Part shown: positions 38,001-45,518 of the stretch, one piece after another
How the letters are laid out: each line of letters starts with the position of its first letter
Position numbering within the stretch: position 1 is the first letter of the stretch
Origin: a virus
Virus record (IMG/VR): IMGVR_UViG_3300042332_000610
Span: 1 to 59,651 of that record
Length of the DNA: 59,651 nucleotides
Reading direction: 5' to 3' (one strand)
Made by a program: the position numbers and the translations under genes
The notes under the pieces: model-generated
Databases searched by the model: none
What the model saw: only the letters and a program-made list of their open reading frames with translations
What the model was told of the DNA's origin: nothing

Positions 38001-38904
38001 CTGCATAGGATGATGAAGCAGATCCTCCATCAAACAATAGTTCTTCTAGGGAAGACCCATCAACTAGTAGCTCATTTACACTTATGGCATCTTTATTTAA
38101 TTTAATGTTTCCAGAAGAGCCATAAACCATTGGGATAGATGATAACTTTGCAAAAAGAGAATTATTTACAGATAAAACATATCCATTGTCTGAAGCATCA
38201 TTAAAACCATAAGGATCTATAATGGTACTTTTTATTTCTCCAGGAAAGTCTATTAAAGAGCTAATTTCGTTTGGCAAGACAACCAAAGAAGCACTAGAAA
38301 TTCCAGTACTTATTGAATTATAAGGCTCAGACCATTGTGCAAAAGATACTCCATTAAAATAAACAGAAGAATTACTTTCTCCAGCAATAGTATCTGGATC
38401 ATATACCACCCTTATAAAAATGGAAAAGCTTTCTCCACCCAAGGGTTCTGTGTGTGAAATTTTTTCCCATATATTTGTTTTTAAGAATGAATATCTTGTA
38501 TAATACTCTTGCCCATCTATAATAAGTCCTATGTCTGTATATAAAATAGAAGTTTGATCAGGAATATAAATATAGCTTGACGTACATACGCTTCCCTTGT
38601 TTGGATCAAGCTGTACATAAGATATAGAAGATGATAAAGAAACTGTAAACTCTTTTATTGCAGCTGAAGCTGTAGATAGATATAGTCTGTTTACATCCAA
38701 ATCATCAAAAGGATACCCAGATAGTGTAAATGTTGCAGATGCGTTTCTACTAGCATTGTCAAAATCCCAATTAGATTCTGTTATCTCTTTTTCTTGTTGT
38801 GAAATTAAAGAAACAAAATAATTTGGCTCATCCATAGCCCACAAAGCCACTGGATGCTCTGCATAGACTCTTGAAGCATAAAGATTTGAACTTGTGTAGG
38901 ACAT
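35077..38904 (-). CDS. Large LamG-like structural/adhesin protein (1275 aa)
   Basis: A large beta-rich protein. The start (HPVALWAMDEPN, residues 17-28) and repeated strands of the form FSIFIRVVYDP, EFWLRINPETV and WNYIAISLQENSILLDG resemble concanavalin/LamG-type jelly-roll domains, probably four or more in series. Near residues 865-935 a Thr/Ser-rich Ig-like module (GDIVTITGCSPNNF) is inserted. It is not a terminase. It may be a long head or tail fibre that binds carbohydrate. GAGGT precedes the ATG, with a TGATAAAAT box behind it. Confidence 0.65.
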   Translation of the reverse strand: MSYTSSNLYASRVYAEHPVALWAMDEPNYFVSLISQQEKEITESNWDFDNASRNASATFTLSGYPFDDLDVNRLYLSTASAAIKEFTVSLSSSISYVQLDPNKGSVCTSSYIYIPDQTSILYTDIGLIIDGQEYYTRYSFLKTNIWEKISHTEPLGGESFSIFIRVVYDPDTIAGESNSSVYFNGVSFAQWSEPYNSISTGISSASLVVLPNEISSLIDFPGEIKSTIIDPYGFNDASDNGYVLSVNNSLFAKLSSIPMVYGSSGNIKLNKDAISVNELLVDGSSLEELLFDGGSASSSYAEFLDGGNSSIYLDSEQYYKFPSLVFPGKGFLNKTGYNKTLTTEFWLRINPETVTRRRIFGPLASEDGIYVDRDFITVNVGKYTKSYFIGKWYRPMLVHFCQSQNEIFLMINGEKVISIIIESLDIPTFTEEDENYLGFYTNEFIYLFEIDSFSIFPYVVAEQVAKKRYVFGQGVQEQENIIASKNGTLSYVDFPFSGYSSTIKYPDRSKWNDGFYNNLVADNKGITLPKYELPEIIFNNNSSSTVFQKSLITSGFYEENYAIQDEDYPYISMDPNGTYLSNNSYGTIYFSKLNQTGNQTRSIHSILKSSNNVSDRQSLMYISNNFDGNTFEVAINSGSIQYIYNETILNSALVGASSYFAVGIDFDKIEQSYYSTVGSFFSKPESLSLNFAGNQEQTFLGKIFSLTLNNDFFTDKDGSQIFNNSGIAIKNFSSELYDYIGSYTLLPKTTNTSIVLDVGASGYWENSIPLSYFGKYITQANGKLKYDLDLLQFNIDTPSSIFSKYNETSSNYQDSLSTKVYITLQNIIELGNVVYTQFTNVENIGMNRILDLGNVIGPVTTTITSASYSAGTYTFIAANTFSAGDIVTITGCSPNNFNLSKVTVATANSSSFTVTLTQESGSPTSTTAGGRATRGDTKYKINDGTIIYPPKDISGFTNYYITIHIEISSKGVNTENVKIKNMGLVSLSFDEGQFYSINTPAAGKFYPIVKNEDQYVYKRKIPVVINTESSPYLYLSGDSGIEVLPVVDETLVKGIAIPINDSLKDNQEVVGLQMFLMCNESSLFTERKKIGRIFGSGDSYDIILTPEGNGRRAFLNIFNSNTGAEFTNAKFFLNGNFVNNIVIEPLSWNYIAISLQENSILLDGVVGEIEIYSGVKVDNVASFMELNPIKQDLVIFDEWNLVDDYTWGTKAASATWTTVLAEEPLEVTILSLDAKEIFNTYAGLSSGVVNDSSIINVTQDSVVIINDISWDQYLV

Positions 38905-38920
38905 AGATTACCTCTACCCT

Positions 38921-38929
38921 ATTTTATCA
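38921..38929 (-). promoter_or_regulatory. Extended -10 (TGATAAAAT)
   Basis: TGATAAAAT in the 31-base gap between the reductase and the LamG-like gene, with a leader of about 10 bases carrying GAGGT. Confidence 0.4.
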
Positions 38930-38935
38930 TAGAGC

Positions 38936-40876
38936 TTAGCTTGTAATGTCTACAATTTCACAGGCTCCAGCAACACAAGAAAGTTCTTGACTTCCAGTTG
39001 TTCCGTCTGTTGTTTCATATAACGAAAGCATTTCCCATCGAATTGAGTCAGGCATTTTGCTTAACCATGACTCATATTCTTCTTTAGAAATTTCCTGATA
39101 TGGAGCTTGCTTGTAAGAGTGCTCTACTGATGGCAAGAACGATACTCCACCAATTGAATCAAAGTTATCAAACACCCAAGCACCAACACGCATCCACTCA
39201 TCTTCTTCAACATTTACAGTAACACTTGGATTATGTTCTGTCCAATGAGTTCTATATGTTTTCCACATTTCAAGGTGATCAATTGCAGTAAGATCTTTTG
39301 TAAGAACTGCATTCTTTGGAGCCTTGATTGGGAAGTAAAATACAGTTGTCGCTTCAGGCTTCATAACATCTGGTTCAAAAGGAATTCCAGAGTCTTTTAA
39401 AAATTGAGTTAAAGGATCTTTATTATCTGCTCTAACACTTCTAACATAGTATTCTGAATACCACGGATGGATTCCAGAAGATACCCCTGTAAGCTGTGAG
39501 ACTGTTCCTGAAGGCTTTACGCAAGTAATTGATACTGAGGGATTGATATTTAAAGACTTAGCCTCTTTATCATTTACTGAAACAGATAGATCTCTCATTT
39601 CATCAAGTAGTGCTTCCAGAGCCTTACCATTCGTAGCAGTAATCTTATTTCCATAGATTCCTGTTAGAGATACTCCAAGAAGTCTCTCCTCTTCACAATT
39701 ATCTTTCCAAGTTTTTCTAATGTACTTAAAGTTTGTCAAAGTTGACTGCCACGTTCCAAGAATTGTGGCTAGTCTTACTTTTTCAAGCAATGTTTCTTTT
39801 GTATCAGTTGCATCAATTACAACTTCAGTTAGGTTACAAAATTCATTTGGGCGAAGAAGAATTTCTCCACAAGGATTTGTTCCACCAACTAGGCTAGAGT
39901 CTCTACGACCAAATTTATCAATATGCTTACGAACAGAGTCCATGTTGTAAATACCACGCTCACCAGACTTTGACTCGTATAGGTTTCTCCATTCACGAAG
40001 GAACTGTGCAGTATTTGGCTTTGAATTGTAAACAGCAGAATTATTTGCCAAAGCTCTCTGTCCATTTCCTTCCCACCACTGTCCACTCTTTGCCTTTGCC
40101 ATTTCAAAGTCATCAAGATTAGAAAGTGAAATTAAAGCACTTCTGCGAACTCCACCAACAACAACAACTTCTCCAACTTTACACATTAGGTCGTGTGCTT
40201 CAATTGACTTTAGCTTTCTTCCTGCAGCAAGTCTAAATGTTTCAATGGTAAATTTAAATAAGTCAACAAGGGGATCTGGTCCAGAAGCTCTTCCTCCAAA
40301 TACCTTTAGTCTTGCTCCTGATGGACGAACCTTAGAAACATCCCAGTTTGGAATCTGACCTTGATAAAGAAGTGCAATCAGTTCTTTAAAGGCTTTTGCC
40401 CAGCCAAGCTTAGAGTCGTCAACAACAATAGTTGTATCTGTTTGAAAAAATGACTCAGCAATTACTGGTAGCTGATTAATATATTTTTGTTCAACACTAA
40501 ATCCAACACCAGTTCCATTCATTAAGATGTACATTGCCTCATCAAAGGCTCTGGGGCTATCTACAGAGATGAAGGAGCAATTGTAGGCTGCGATATGGTC
40601 TCTTTCTAAAGCAGGTCCAGCGGTCATCAGTGCCCTCATAGAAGGCATTATGTGATGATTTAAAATTGCTTCTCTAACTTCATTAAAAACTTTTGCATTT
40701 GGGCTATAGCCGTGATTAAGAACTAGATGATCTCTCATAAAGTTACAGTATCTGTCAACAGTCTCCTGCCACGTTTCTCTGCGGTTTTCGCTTTCAATCC
40801 AGCGAGCATACCTTGAGATATGAATAAAGTTGCGGTATGGATCTGTTATAGATCCGTTGGAGTCAATAAATGACAT
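38936..40876 (-). CDS. nrdJ: Adenosylcobalamin-dependent ribonucleoside-triphosphate reductase (class II)
   Basis: A 646-residue monomeric class II reductase that makes dNTPs in the cytoplasm without oxygen dependence. C336 (NPCGE) is the thiyl radical site; C100 (YNCSF) and C347 (NEFCNL) are the redox pair; C634 and C639 in SCVAGAC form the C-terminal shuttle. TGVGFS and KPSGTVSQLTG are nucleotide-pocket motifs. The start is placed at 40876 because AAGGA lies upstream and the alternative N-terminal 22 residues look non-coding. It needs B12 from the host. It is separated from the replication operon and lies among late genes. Confidence 0.92.
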   Translation of the reverse strand: MSFIDSNGSITDPYRNFIHISRYARWIESENRRETWQETVDRYCNFMRDHLVLNHGYSPNAKVFNEVREAILNHHIMPSMRALMTAGPALERDHIAAYNCSFISVDSPRAFDEAMYILMNGTGVGFSVEQKYINQLPVIAESFFQTDTTIVVDDSKLGWAKAFKELIALLYQGQIPNWDVSKVRPSGARLKVFGGRASGPDPLVDLFKFTIETFRLAAGRKLKSIEAHDLMCKVGEVVVVGGVRRSALISLSNLDDFEMAKAKSGQWWEGNGQRALANNSAVYNSKPNTAQFLREWRNLYESKSGERGIYNMDSVRKHIDKFGRRDSSLVGGTNPCGEILLRPNEFCNLTEVVIDATDTKETLLEKVRLATILGTWQSTLTNFKYIRKTWKDNCEEERLLGVSLTGIYGNKITATNGKALEALLDEMRDLSVSVNDKEAKSLNINPSVSITCVKPSGTVSQLTGVSSGIHPWYSEYYVRSVRADNKDPLTQFLKDSGIPFEPDVMKPEATTVFYFPIKAPKNAVLTKDLTAIDHLEMWKTYRTHWTEHNPSVTVNVEEDEWMRVGAWVFDNFDSIGGVSFLPSVEHSYKQAPYQEISKEEYESWLSKMPDSIRWEMLSLYETTDGTTGSQELSCVAGACEIVDITS

Positions 40877-40893
40877 TTTGTAACACGTCCTTC

Positions 40894-40902
40894 TGATAAA
40901 AT
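40894..40902 (+). promoter_or_regulatory. Extended -10 (TGATAAAAT) for the plus-strand gene
   Basis: TGATAAAAT in the divergent gap between nrdJ and the plus-strand gene at 40943. Predicted start near 40909, leader of about 34 bases with AAGGAG at 40931-40936. Confidence 0.45.
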
Positions 40903-40942
40903 GTAATAGATACATTCTACACGAGTATTCAAGGAGAAGCAA

Positions 40943-41164
40943 ATGGATCTAACAATTCAAGAGGTTAATCACTATAACAATCTTGTAAAAAATAATAAAG
41001 CATTAAAAATAGAATGTCAATTTGATAAAGAAGATACAATTATTTCTAGAGTTGACAGTAGTGATAAAGTTTTCTTTTATTGTCTTGGATGCAGATCATC
41101 TTTTTATCCAGGAATTAATTTAGTACAAAGAATTAAAGGATATATTTCTTTATCTACTTCTTAA
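40943..41164 (+). CDS. Small zinc-ribbon-like protein on the plus strand
   Basis: A 73-residue protein, one of only two plus-strand genes. C25 and the pair CLGC (47-50) suggest a small zinc ribbon missing one ligand. It has its own extended -10 and a strong AAGGAG site. Its 3' end overlaps the convergent minus-strand gene by 11 bases. Independent orientation suggests separate, perhaps early, expression. Function unknown. Confidence 0.7.
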   Translation: MDLTIQEVNHYNNLVKNNKALKIECQFDKEDTIISRVDSSDKVFFYCLGCRSSFYPGINLVQRIKGYISLSTS

Positions 41165-41684
41165 ATAATATTTTAGAGTTGTTTGTTGACTCTTGAATAT
41201 ATTTTCTATTGACAAAACTTTTATCCCCTGGTTTTTTAATCTTGTCTTTTACTGAGAATGTATTAAAGACAGTTCCAGGAGAAAAGTAAGAAACAATTCC
41301 TTGACCAATTACCAATGCATAAACCTCTTCATCTATTTCTTTTGAATCATTTGTTAGATTAATAATAAGTGTAGGACACTTAAAATTCATATCATATTCT
41401 TCTCTTGGCATAGATCTTTTTACAAGTGGCATAGTTTTAATTTCAGCCTTTGAACATTGATAGTAAATTCTATCTCCAAGCTCTTGCATATTTTGATCAT
41501 TATTATACAAGTAAGCATTGAATAACTCTTCTGCTGGATATTCTGGAATAAAAAGACTAATGCATATGTCAGCATTTTGTTCGTGAACTGCTAGGTTATG
41601 AGGAGTACTTTGTCTAATATATTTTTTTAAAAAAGTTTTAACTGGTTCTGAATATTCATCACTTTTTATATATATTTTAGCCAT
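41154..41684 (-). CDS. Degenerate amidase-3-like protein (speculative)
   Basis: A 176-residue protein. Its order of elements resembles N-acetylmuramoyl-L-alanine amidase type 3: NADICISLF where the family has a D-L-F-I-S-I-H strand, then ELGDRIYYQ, KCPTLIINLTND where the family has LvExGF, and VIGQGIVSYF as the last helix. The catalytic histidine and glutamate are replaced (F and N), and the N-terminal DPGHGG part is absent, so it is unlikely to cut peptidoglycan. The ATG at 41684 follows TATAAT by exactly 6 bases. It could instead be an unrelated glycosyltransferase partner. Confidence 0.4.
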   Translation of the reverse strand: MAKIYIKSDEYSEPVKTFLKKYIRQSTPHNLAVHEQNADICISLFIPEYPAEELFNAYLYNNDQNMQELGDRIYYQCSKAEIKTMPLVKRSMPREEYDMNFKCPTLIINLTNDSKEIDEEVYALVIGQGIVSYFSPGTVFNTFSVKDKIKKPGDKSFVNRKYIQESTNNSKILFKK

Positions 41685-41690
41685 ACATAT

Positions 41691-41696
41691 ATTATA
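41691..41696 (-). promoter_or_regulatory. -10 (TATAAT), leaderless spacing, overlapping a stop codon
   Basis: TATAAT at 41696-41691 overlaps the stop of the glycosyltransferase gene and lies exactly 6 bases before the ATG at 41684; no ribosome binding site. Confidence 0.5.
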
Positions 41697-42783
41697 ACGC
41701 AAGAATTTCTTTGCAAACTTCTTCCCAGTCATACCCTCTTTGTTTCATTGAAAACTTTTCGGATATAATTTGAAAGTTTTTATCTCTTTCTTCAAGTCTA
41801 ACTTTTGGATCTAATAATTCTTCCATATGTCCTAGCCACTCATCTGGAGTATTTGCAACTCTTCCAACTCCAGAATCAGCAAGTAGTTGATACTCTGGCA
41901 ATGCTTGTGCAATAAAAGGAATTCCAGCAGCCCCATACTCAAGACCTTTTAAATATGACTTTGCGTGATTAAATTCAACATCTCTTAATGGAACAATTCC
42001 AACATCCATTTTTCTATATAATTCTGGAACATTCATCATTGTCTTCATTGGCTCAAACGTACAATATCTTTTATCAATTCCAATTTGCTGTGCTGCAGTC
42101 GGAGCATTAATAATATTTCCTGCGTGATGAAACTTTAAATGTTTTTGTTTTAGGAATTCTCCAAAGAAAGGATTAAGAGTTTCTAGATCTCCAGATCTCC
42201 AAGGAGTTGCCCCTACCCATCCAAATTTTGGAAGAAGACCAGCGTAGTCTTTTCTTTTTATTCCCCATCTTTCAATATCAATACCATTTCTTATTAAGAA
42301 TATTGGCTTGTCTGGATATTTTTTCTGATAGAAATCTTTTAAGAATGGGGTAGATGTTACTAATGCATCTGCTTGTTCAATAATTGCAATATAGTGATCT
42401 CTATTATTATCTGGATTTGAATCTGGATGAGTTGTTTTATATGCAAGATTAGTTTCTTCAAGACCTTCCATATGATCATCAATATCAACAACAATTTTTT
42501 GACCAAGCTCTCTTGCTCTTCTAACATGGTCAACAAATCTTTTAAGCATAATTAATTTTAGAACAACTATGTCCCATCCGTGTATTGCTTTTTCATCTGG
42601 GATTAAAATACCAAAAGCATGTTCTTCGCTAAATCCTGGCAATCCAATTCCACTTTCCCAGCCATGCTCCTTCAATTGCTTCATTGGAAGGTATGCTCTA
42701 TACCAACCACATCCGTTTGGTTGTAGTGGCTTTACGCCAAATGACCAGTCATAGGTTAAAAAAGCAATTGTCGGAGTTGGCAT
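41692..42783 (-). CDS. GT-B fold glycosyltransferase
   Basis: A 363-residue GT4-like transferase. The N-terminal Rossmann half starts with TIAFLTYDW and a GWYRAYLPMKQL segment; the linker has STPFLKDFYQKKYP and a nucleotide-binding half with FGWVGATPWRSGDLE and a GAAGIPFIAQALPEYQLL loop with the donor-site glutamate. Phages use such enzymes to glycosylate DNA, virion proteins, or host surface sugars. Being in the late cluster next to fibre genes, modification of virion proteins or of host wall glycans is likelier than DNA modification, though this is inference. Confidence 0.85.
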   Translation of the reverse strand: MPTPTIAFLTYDWSFGVKPLQPNGCGWYRAYLPMKQLKEHGWESGIGLPGFSEEHAFGILIPDEKAIHGWDIVVLKLIMLKRFVDHVRRARELGQKIVVDIDDHMEGLEETNLAYKTTHPDSNPDNNRDHYIAIIEQADALVTSTPFLKDFYQKKYPDKPIFLIRNGIDIERWGIKRKDYAGLLPKFGWVGATPWRSGDLETLNPFFGEFLKQKHLKFHHAGNIINAPTAAQQIGIDKRYCTFEPMKTMMNVPELYRKMDVGIVPLRDVEFNHAKSYLKGLEYGAAGIPFIAQALPEYQLLADSGVGRVANTPDEWLGHMEELLDPKVRLEERDKNFQIISEKFSMKQRGYDWEEVCKEILAL

Positions 42784-42789
42784 AGGTTG

Positions 42790-43053
42790 TTACTTCTTTG
42801 TAACTTTTTTAACTGATTTTATAACTTCTGCAGCAACTTCTTCTGAGGTTGAGTTGCCAGAAATTTTTCCAAAAGCAATATCATTCTTATTAAAGAATCT
42901 AATAGCAACTGGTGCAAATGCAGCAACTAGAGCATATAGGTATGTATATGGATCTGTATTACCTGCCATGTATAGTGCAAGTGCTGCACCTAAAAATGAG
43001 CGACCATAAGATTGCAACATTTCTTTTTGTGATTTTGTTAACTTGAGTACCAT
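42790..43053 (-). CDS. Holin-like membrane protein
   Basis: An 87-residue protein with a lysine-rich N-terminus, two hydrophobic segments (about 17-30 and 38-52, with a TDPYTY turn), then FFNKNDIAFG and a basic C-terminus. This pattern fits actinophage holins, where residues like NPKDxAFG follow the second segment. It follows a strong consensus promoter and AGGAG, consistent with timed expression. A neighbouring lysin is not evident. Confidence 0.65.
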   Translation of the reverse strand: MVLKLTKSQKEMLQSYGRSFLGAALALYMAGNTDPYTYLYALVAAFAPVAIRFFNKNDIAFGKISGNSTSEEVAAEVIKSVKKVTKK

Positions 43054-43084
43054 TTTATTTCTCCTGTCTATAGTACTTGTTTAA

Positions 43085-43113
43085 AGTATATCTTAAAGTT
43101 ATAAAATTGTCAA
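43085..43113 (-). promoter_or_regulatory. Consensus sigma70/sigmaA-type promoter
   Basis: TTGACA (43113-43108) and TATACT (43090-43085) separated by 17 bases, the clearest promoter in the window. Predicted start near 43078; leader of about 25 bases carries AGGAG before the holin-like gene. It probably drives holin, glycosyltransferase and possibly more. Confidence 0.75.
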
Positions 43114-43117
43114 ATAT

Positions 43118-43978
43118 TTAAATTCCATAGCTCCATTGAGATCCATTCCAAACTCTTGCTTGAGAGTCTACCCAAGATGTACCATTCCAAACTTTAGGAA
43201 AAGCCACTACCCAGGCAGATCCATTCCATACTTTAAAAATTCCACCAATAGTTTTGGCAGTTAAAGATGCAGCAGTTCCTTCTCCAGCTGAATTAACAGC
43301 AGTAACTGTATAGGAGTAATCTGCATATGGAGATAGCCCAGTATGCGTGTAAGATGTTGCTGCAGTATTTTGAAGCAGTGTTGTACCATTTCTAAGTGCA
43401 TAACTAGTTACAGTAGCCCCACCATTACTAGCTGGTGCTGCCCAAGATAGACCAATTTGTCCAACTGTTGAAGTATTTGCAGCAAATGACTGAGGTGCAG
43501 ATGGAACAGTTACTGTTGGAGGAGTTGGAGGTGGAGGAGTTGGAGGTGGAGGAGTTGGAGGTGGAGGAGTTGGAGGTGGAGGTGGAGGAGGTGGGGGTGG
43601 AGGAGATGGTCTAGTTGGAGTTGGGATTGAAACGCTAACAGATGGAGTTATTCCAAGATAGTGTAAAGAAAGTGATGCTGTAAAAGTAAATGATGCTGGA
43701 TTTGCTCCATAGGTATGTGTATAACTTTTAGTTGCACGTTTAGTTGCAGTTGAGCCCTGAGTATTATTATAGTTTGTAGTTCCAGATATTGATCCGCCAT
43801 AGGTTAACCTTTGATTATTGTTATGTGTATATTGGTTATCGGTCCATACATCAATTGTTGCAGTTGTACTGGTTGAACTAGAATCCACACCTGACCAGGA
43901 TATGTCTAAGCCAACACGCATTCCATTTGCACTAGATCCACTTCCACCATATCTCCAAGAACCCCAGACTATTGCCAT
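43118..43978 (-). CDS. Proline-linked FN3 tail fibre with WNGSxW repeats
   Basis: A 286-residue fibre. Residues 1-125 form a beta-rich Ser/Thr domain (MAIVWGSWRYGG start); about 128-158 is a polyproline linker; 160-245 is a fibronectin type III domain (PSAPQSF ... YTVTAVNSAGEG); the end has three short WNGSxW repeats (WNGSAWV, WNGTSWV, WNGSQW). This architecture matches actinophage receptor-binding minor tail proteins. AGGACC precedes the ATG. Confidence 0.75.
   Translation of the reverse strand: MAIVWGSWRYGGSGSSANGMRVGLDISWSGVDSSSTSTTATIDVWTDNQYTHNNNQRLTYGGSISGTTNYNNTQGSTATKRATKSYTHTYGANPASFTFTASLSLHYLGITPSVSVSIPTPTRPSPPPPPPPPPPPTPPPPTPPPPTPPPPTPPTVTVPSAPQSFAANTSTVGQIGLSWAAPASNGGATVTSYALRNGTTLLQNTAATSYTHTGLSPYADYSYTVTAVNSAGEGTAASLTAKTIGGIFKVWNGSAWVVAFPKVWNGTSWVDSQARVWNGSQWSYGI
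43515..43605. repeat. 15-bp tandem repeats encoding PPPPT
   Basis: The unit gttggaggtggagga repeats about four times followed by a degraded run. It encodes the linker of the FN3 fibre and matches proline-coding DNA at about 13360-13400 in another tail gene. Confidence 0.85.
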
Positions 43979-43986
43979 AATAGGTC

Positions 43987-44532
43987 CTAAAAATCAATCC
44001 AGATATCGCCAATATTTACTGCTGTAGGTTGTGCTGCTTGAACAAAAATATTTCTATTTAAAATAGTTCCTTCATATCTAAGAGTTGGTTTTAAATTAAT
44101 TTGTGTTTGAATTGCAGAAGTCACACCATCAACATAGTTAAGCTCAGCAGTAGATGCAGTAATACCATCAAGAACATTTAATTCTGTTGATGTAGCAGTA
44201 AGAGTGACATCTTCATTAATTTTTGGTGTAGTCAATGTTTTATTAGTAAGAATTTGTTCATTAGTTGTTCCAACAACAGCACCAGTAGCACCATGAGCAG
44301 CAGTTGCAAGAACATGAGTAGAAGTATCAATTGCATTAATTCTATTATCAAAATCTACAAGGTTTGCATAAATGCTATCAGTTCCATCAATTGTATTTCC
44401 ATTTGTAGAATTTCCATAATAAAATAGTTCTAATGCATCTTGAATATTTGCACTCTCTCCTAGAGCTGGAACATATGTATCAAAAGCTGGAGTAAATAAA
44501 AGACCTTTTGTTTCACTAATTGGTTGTGGCAT
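43987..44532 (-). CDS. Tail fibre protein (STAELNxLDG type)
   Basis: A 181-residue fibre. TSTELNVLDG and STAELNYVDG are the repeat signature of many phage fibres; TLTTPKINEDV and a C-terminal NIGDIWIDF follow. ATG at 44532 is preferred to GTG at 44541. Third member of the cassette 45135-44534-43987. Confidence 0.75.
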   Translation of the reverse strand: MPQPISETKGLLFTPAFDTYVPALGESANIQDALELFYYGNSTNGNTIDGTDSIYANLVDFDNRINAIDTSTHVLATAAHGATGAVVGTTNEQILTNKTLTTPKINEDVTLTATSTELNVLDGITASTAELNYVDGVTSAIQTQINLKPTLRYEGTILNRNIFVQAAQPTAVNIGDIWIDF

Positions 44533-44533
44533 T

Positions 44534-45133
44534 TTAAGCACCCGCTCCAGCAGTTATATAGAAATTTATGGGAACTGCAGATGCTGATATTAAAGATACA
44601 GATCCTGAAGATAGTTGTGCACTTTTTAATTCTGCAACAAAGGTTTTTACACCTGAAATTGTTTGAATGCTTTTATTTGAAATAGATATAAAAGCTGGAT
44701 TATTTAATTCTGCAGTTGCTTGAACAAGAATTGTATCTGAATCTAAATCTTCTGGAGCATTTGGATAAAATCCAACACTTCCTGTTAATGGAATAAATAC
44801 CGATCCACTTCCAGCTGTAAAATCAACTGGCTTTTTAACACTATGCGATAATGGTTGAAATTTTAATATTCCTTGCCAAGCAGTACCACCAGGAATTGTA
44901 TTTAATTTATAGACCGTTCCATAATTTCCACCGAGTTCATTATTTATATACAAGTCGCTAACTTTTGCATCTACAAGAGTTGCTACATTTGCTGCTGCTG
45001 TAGGAAGACCAAATCCATAATAGAATTGAGATCCTCTTTCTCCTTGTGGACCAACATCAACACTTACAGATACTGAGGCAGGTGGTCCAACTACAACTAA
45101 TTCATCACTAGAAATAATAGTATCTATTGCCAT
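44534..45133 (-). CDS. Collagen-like-motif fibre protein
   Basis: A 199-residue protein with an N-terminal short strand region, a GPQGERG collagen-like triplet stretch (about 28-34) and a beta-rich body, very like the gene at 50498-50971 in layout. A structural linker between a baseplate-attachment protein and a fibre. Weak ribosome binding site, coupled to the previous stop. Confidence 0.7.
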   Translation of the reverse strand: MAIDTIISSDELVVVGPPASVSVSVDVGPQGERGSQFYYGFGLPTAAANVATLVDAKVSDLYINNELGGNYGTVYKLNTIPGGTAWQGILKFQPLSHSVKKPVDFTAGSGSVFIPLTGSVGFYPNAPEDLDSDTILVQATAELNNPAFISISNKSIQTISGVKTFVAELKSAQLSSGSVSLISASAVPINFYITAGAGA

Positions 45134-45134
45134 G

Positions 45135-45500
45135 CTACGTTACCGCCACATCTTGTGTAACACTTATTGTTCCAGTCAAAAGTGTAAATATTTTTCCACT
45201 GGTATTATTTTGAATTTGCAAATCATATAAGTATGATGGATTTATTAACTTCCTACCGCCAGCTGGTTTGATAGTGCAGGAAACATGGTCTCCACCTAGA
45301 ACAGTTGCTGAAGCGTCTGTTGAAGCAGTAATAGAGTTTATAACAGATGCAGATGCACCTCTAGACTCACCAACTACAAATAATGCACTGTAGCTAGAAA
45401 GGTTATCAAACACTTCACCAGTTGAATTTTTGGGGTAAACAAAAAACTCAAAAGTATCACCTGCATAGTAGTTAAAATTATATGTTCCTGGAAATGCCAT
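45135..45500 (-). CDS. BppU-like baseplate upper-protein N-domain
   Basis: A 121-residue Ig-like protein: YYAGDTFEFFVYPKNSTGEV, a SYLYDLQIQ strand and a LLTGTISVTQDV end. This is the pattern of small baseplate upper proteins that anchor fibres, shared with 50971-51315. ATG at 45500 chosen because AAGGTGA lies 6 bases upstream. Confidence 0.7.
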   Translation of the reverse strand: MAFPGTYNFNYYAGDTFEFFVYPKNSTGEVFDNLSSYSALFVVGESRGASASVINSITASTDASATVLGGDHVSCTIKPAGGRKLINPSYLYDLQIQNNTSGKIFTLLTGTISVTQDVAVT

Positions 45501-45518
45501 TATCAATCACCTTAAATT

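Noticed and set aside
35077-38904. Terminase large subunit
   Set aside because: No Walker A/B or nuclease motifs; strand-rich lectin-like composition throughout.
38936-40942. Longer N-terminus for the reductase starting at 40942
   Set aside because: The extra 22 residues look random, lack a ribosome binding site and would run into the divergent promoter region; the ATG at 40876 fits the family start.
42790-43053. Adjacent active endolysin
   Set aside because: The neighbouring 41154-41684 protein lacks the catalytic residues of amidases, and no other lysin motif was seen in the window.
43515-43605. CRISPR-like short repeats
   Set aside because: 15-bp units are directly tandem, coding for prolines, without spacers.
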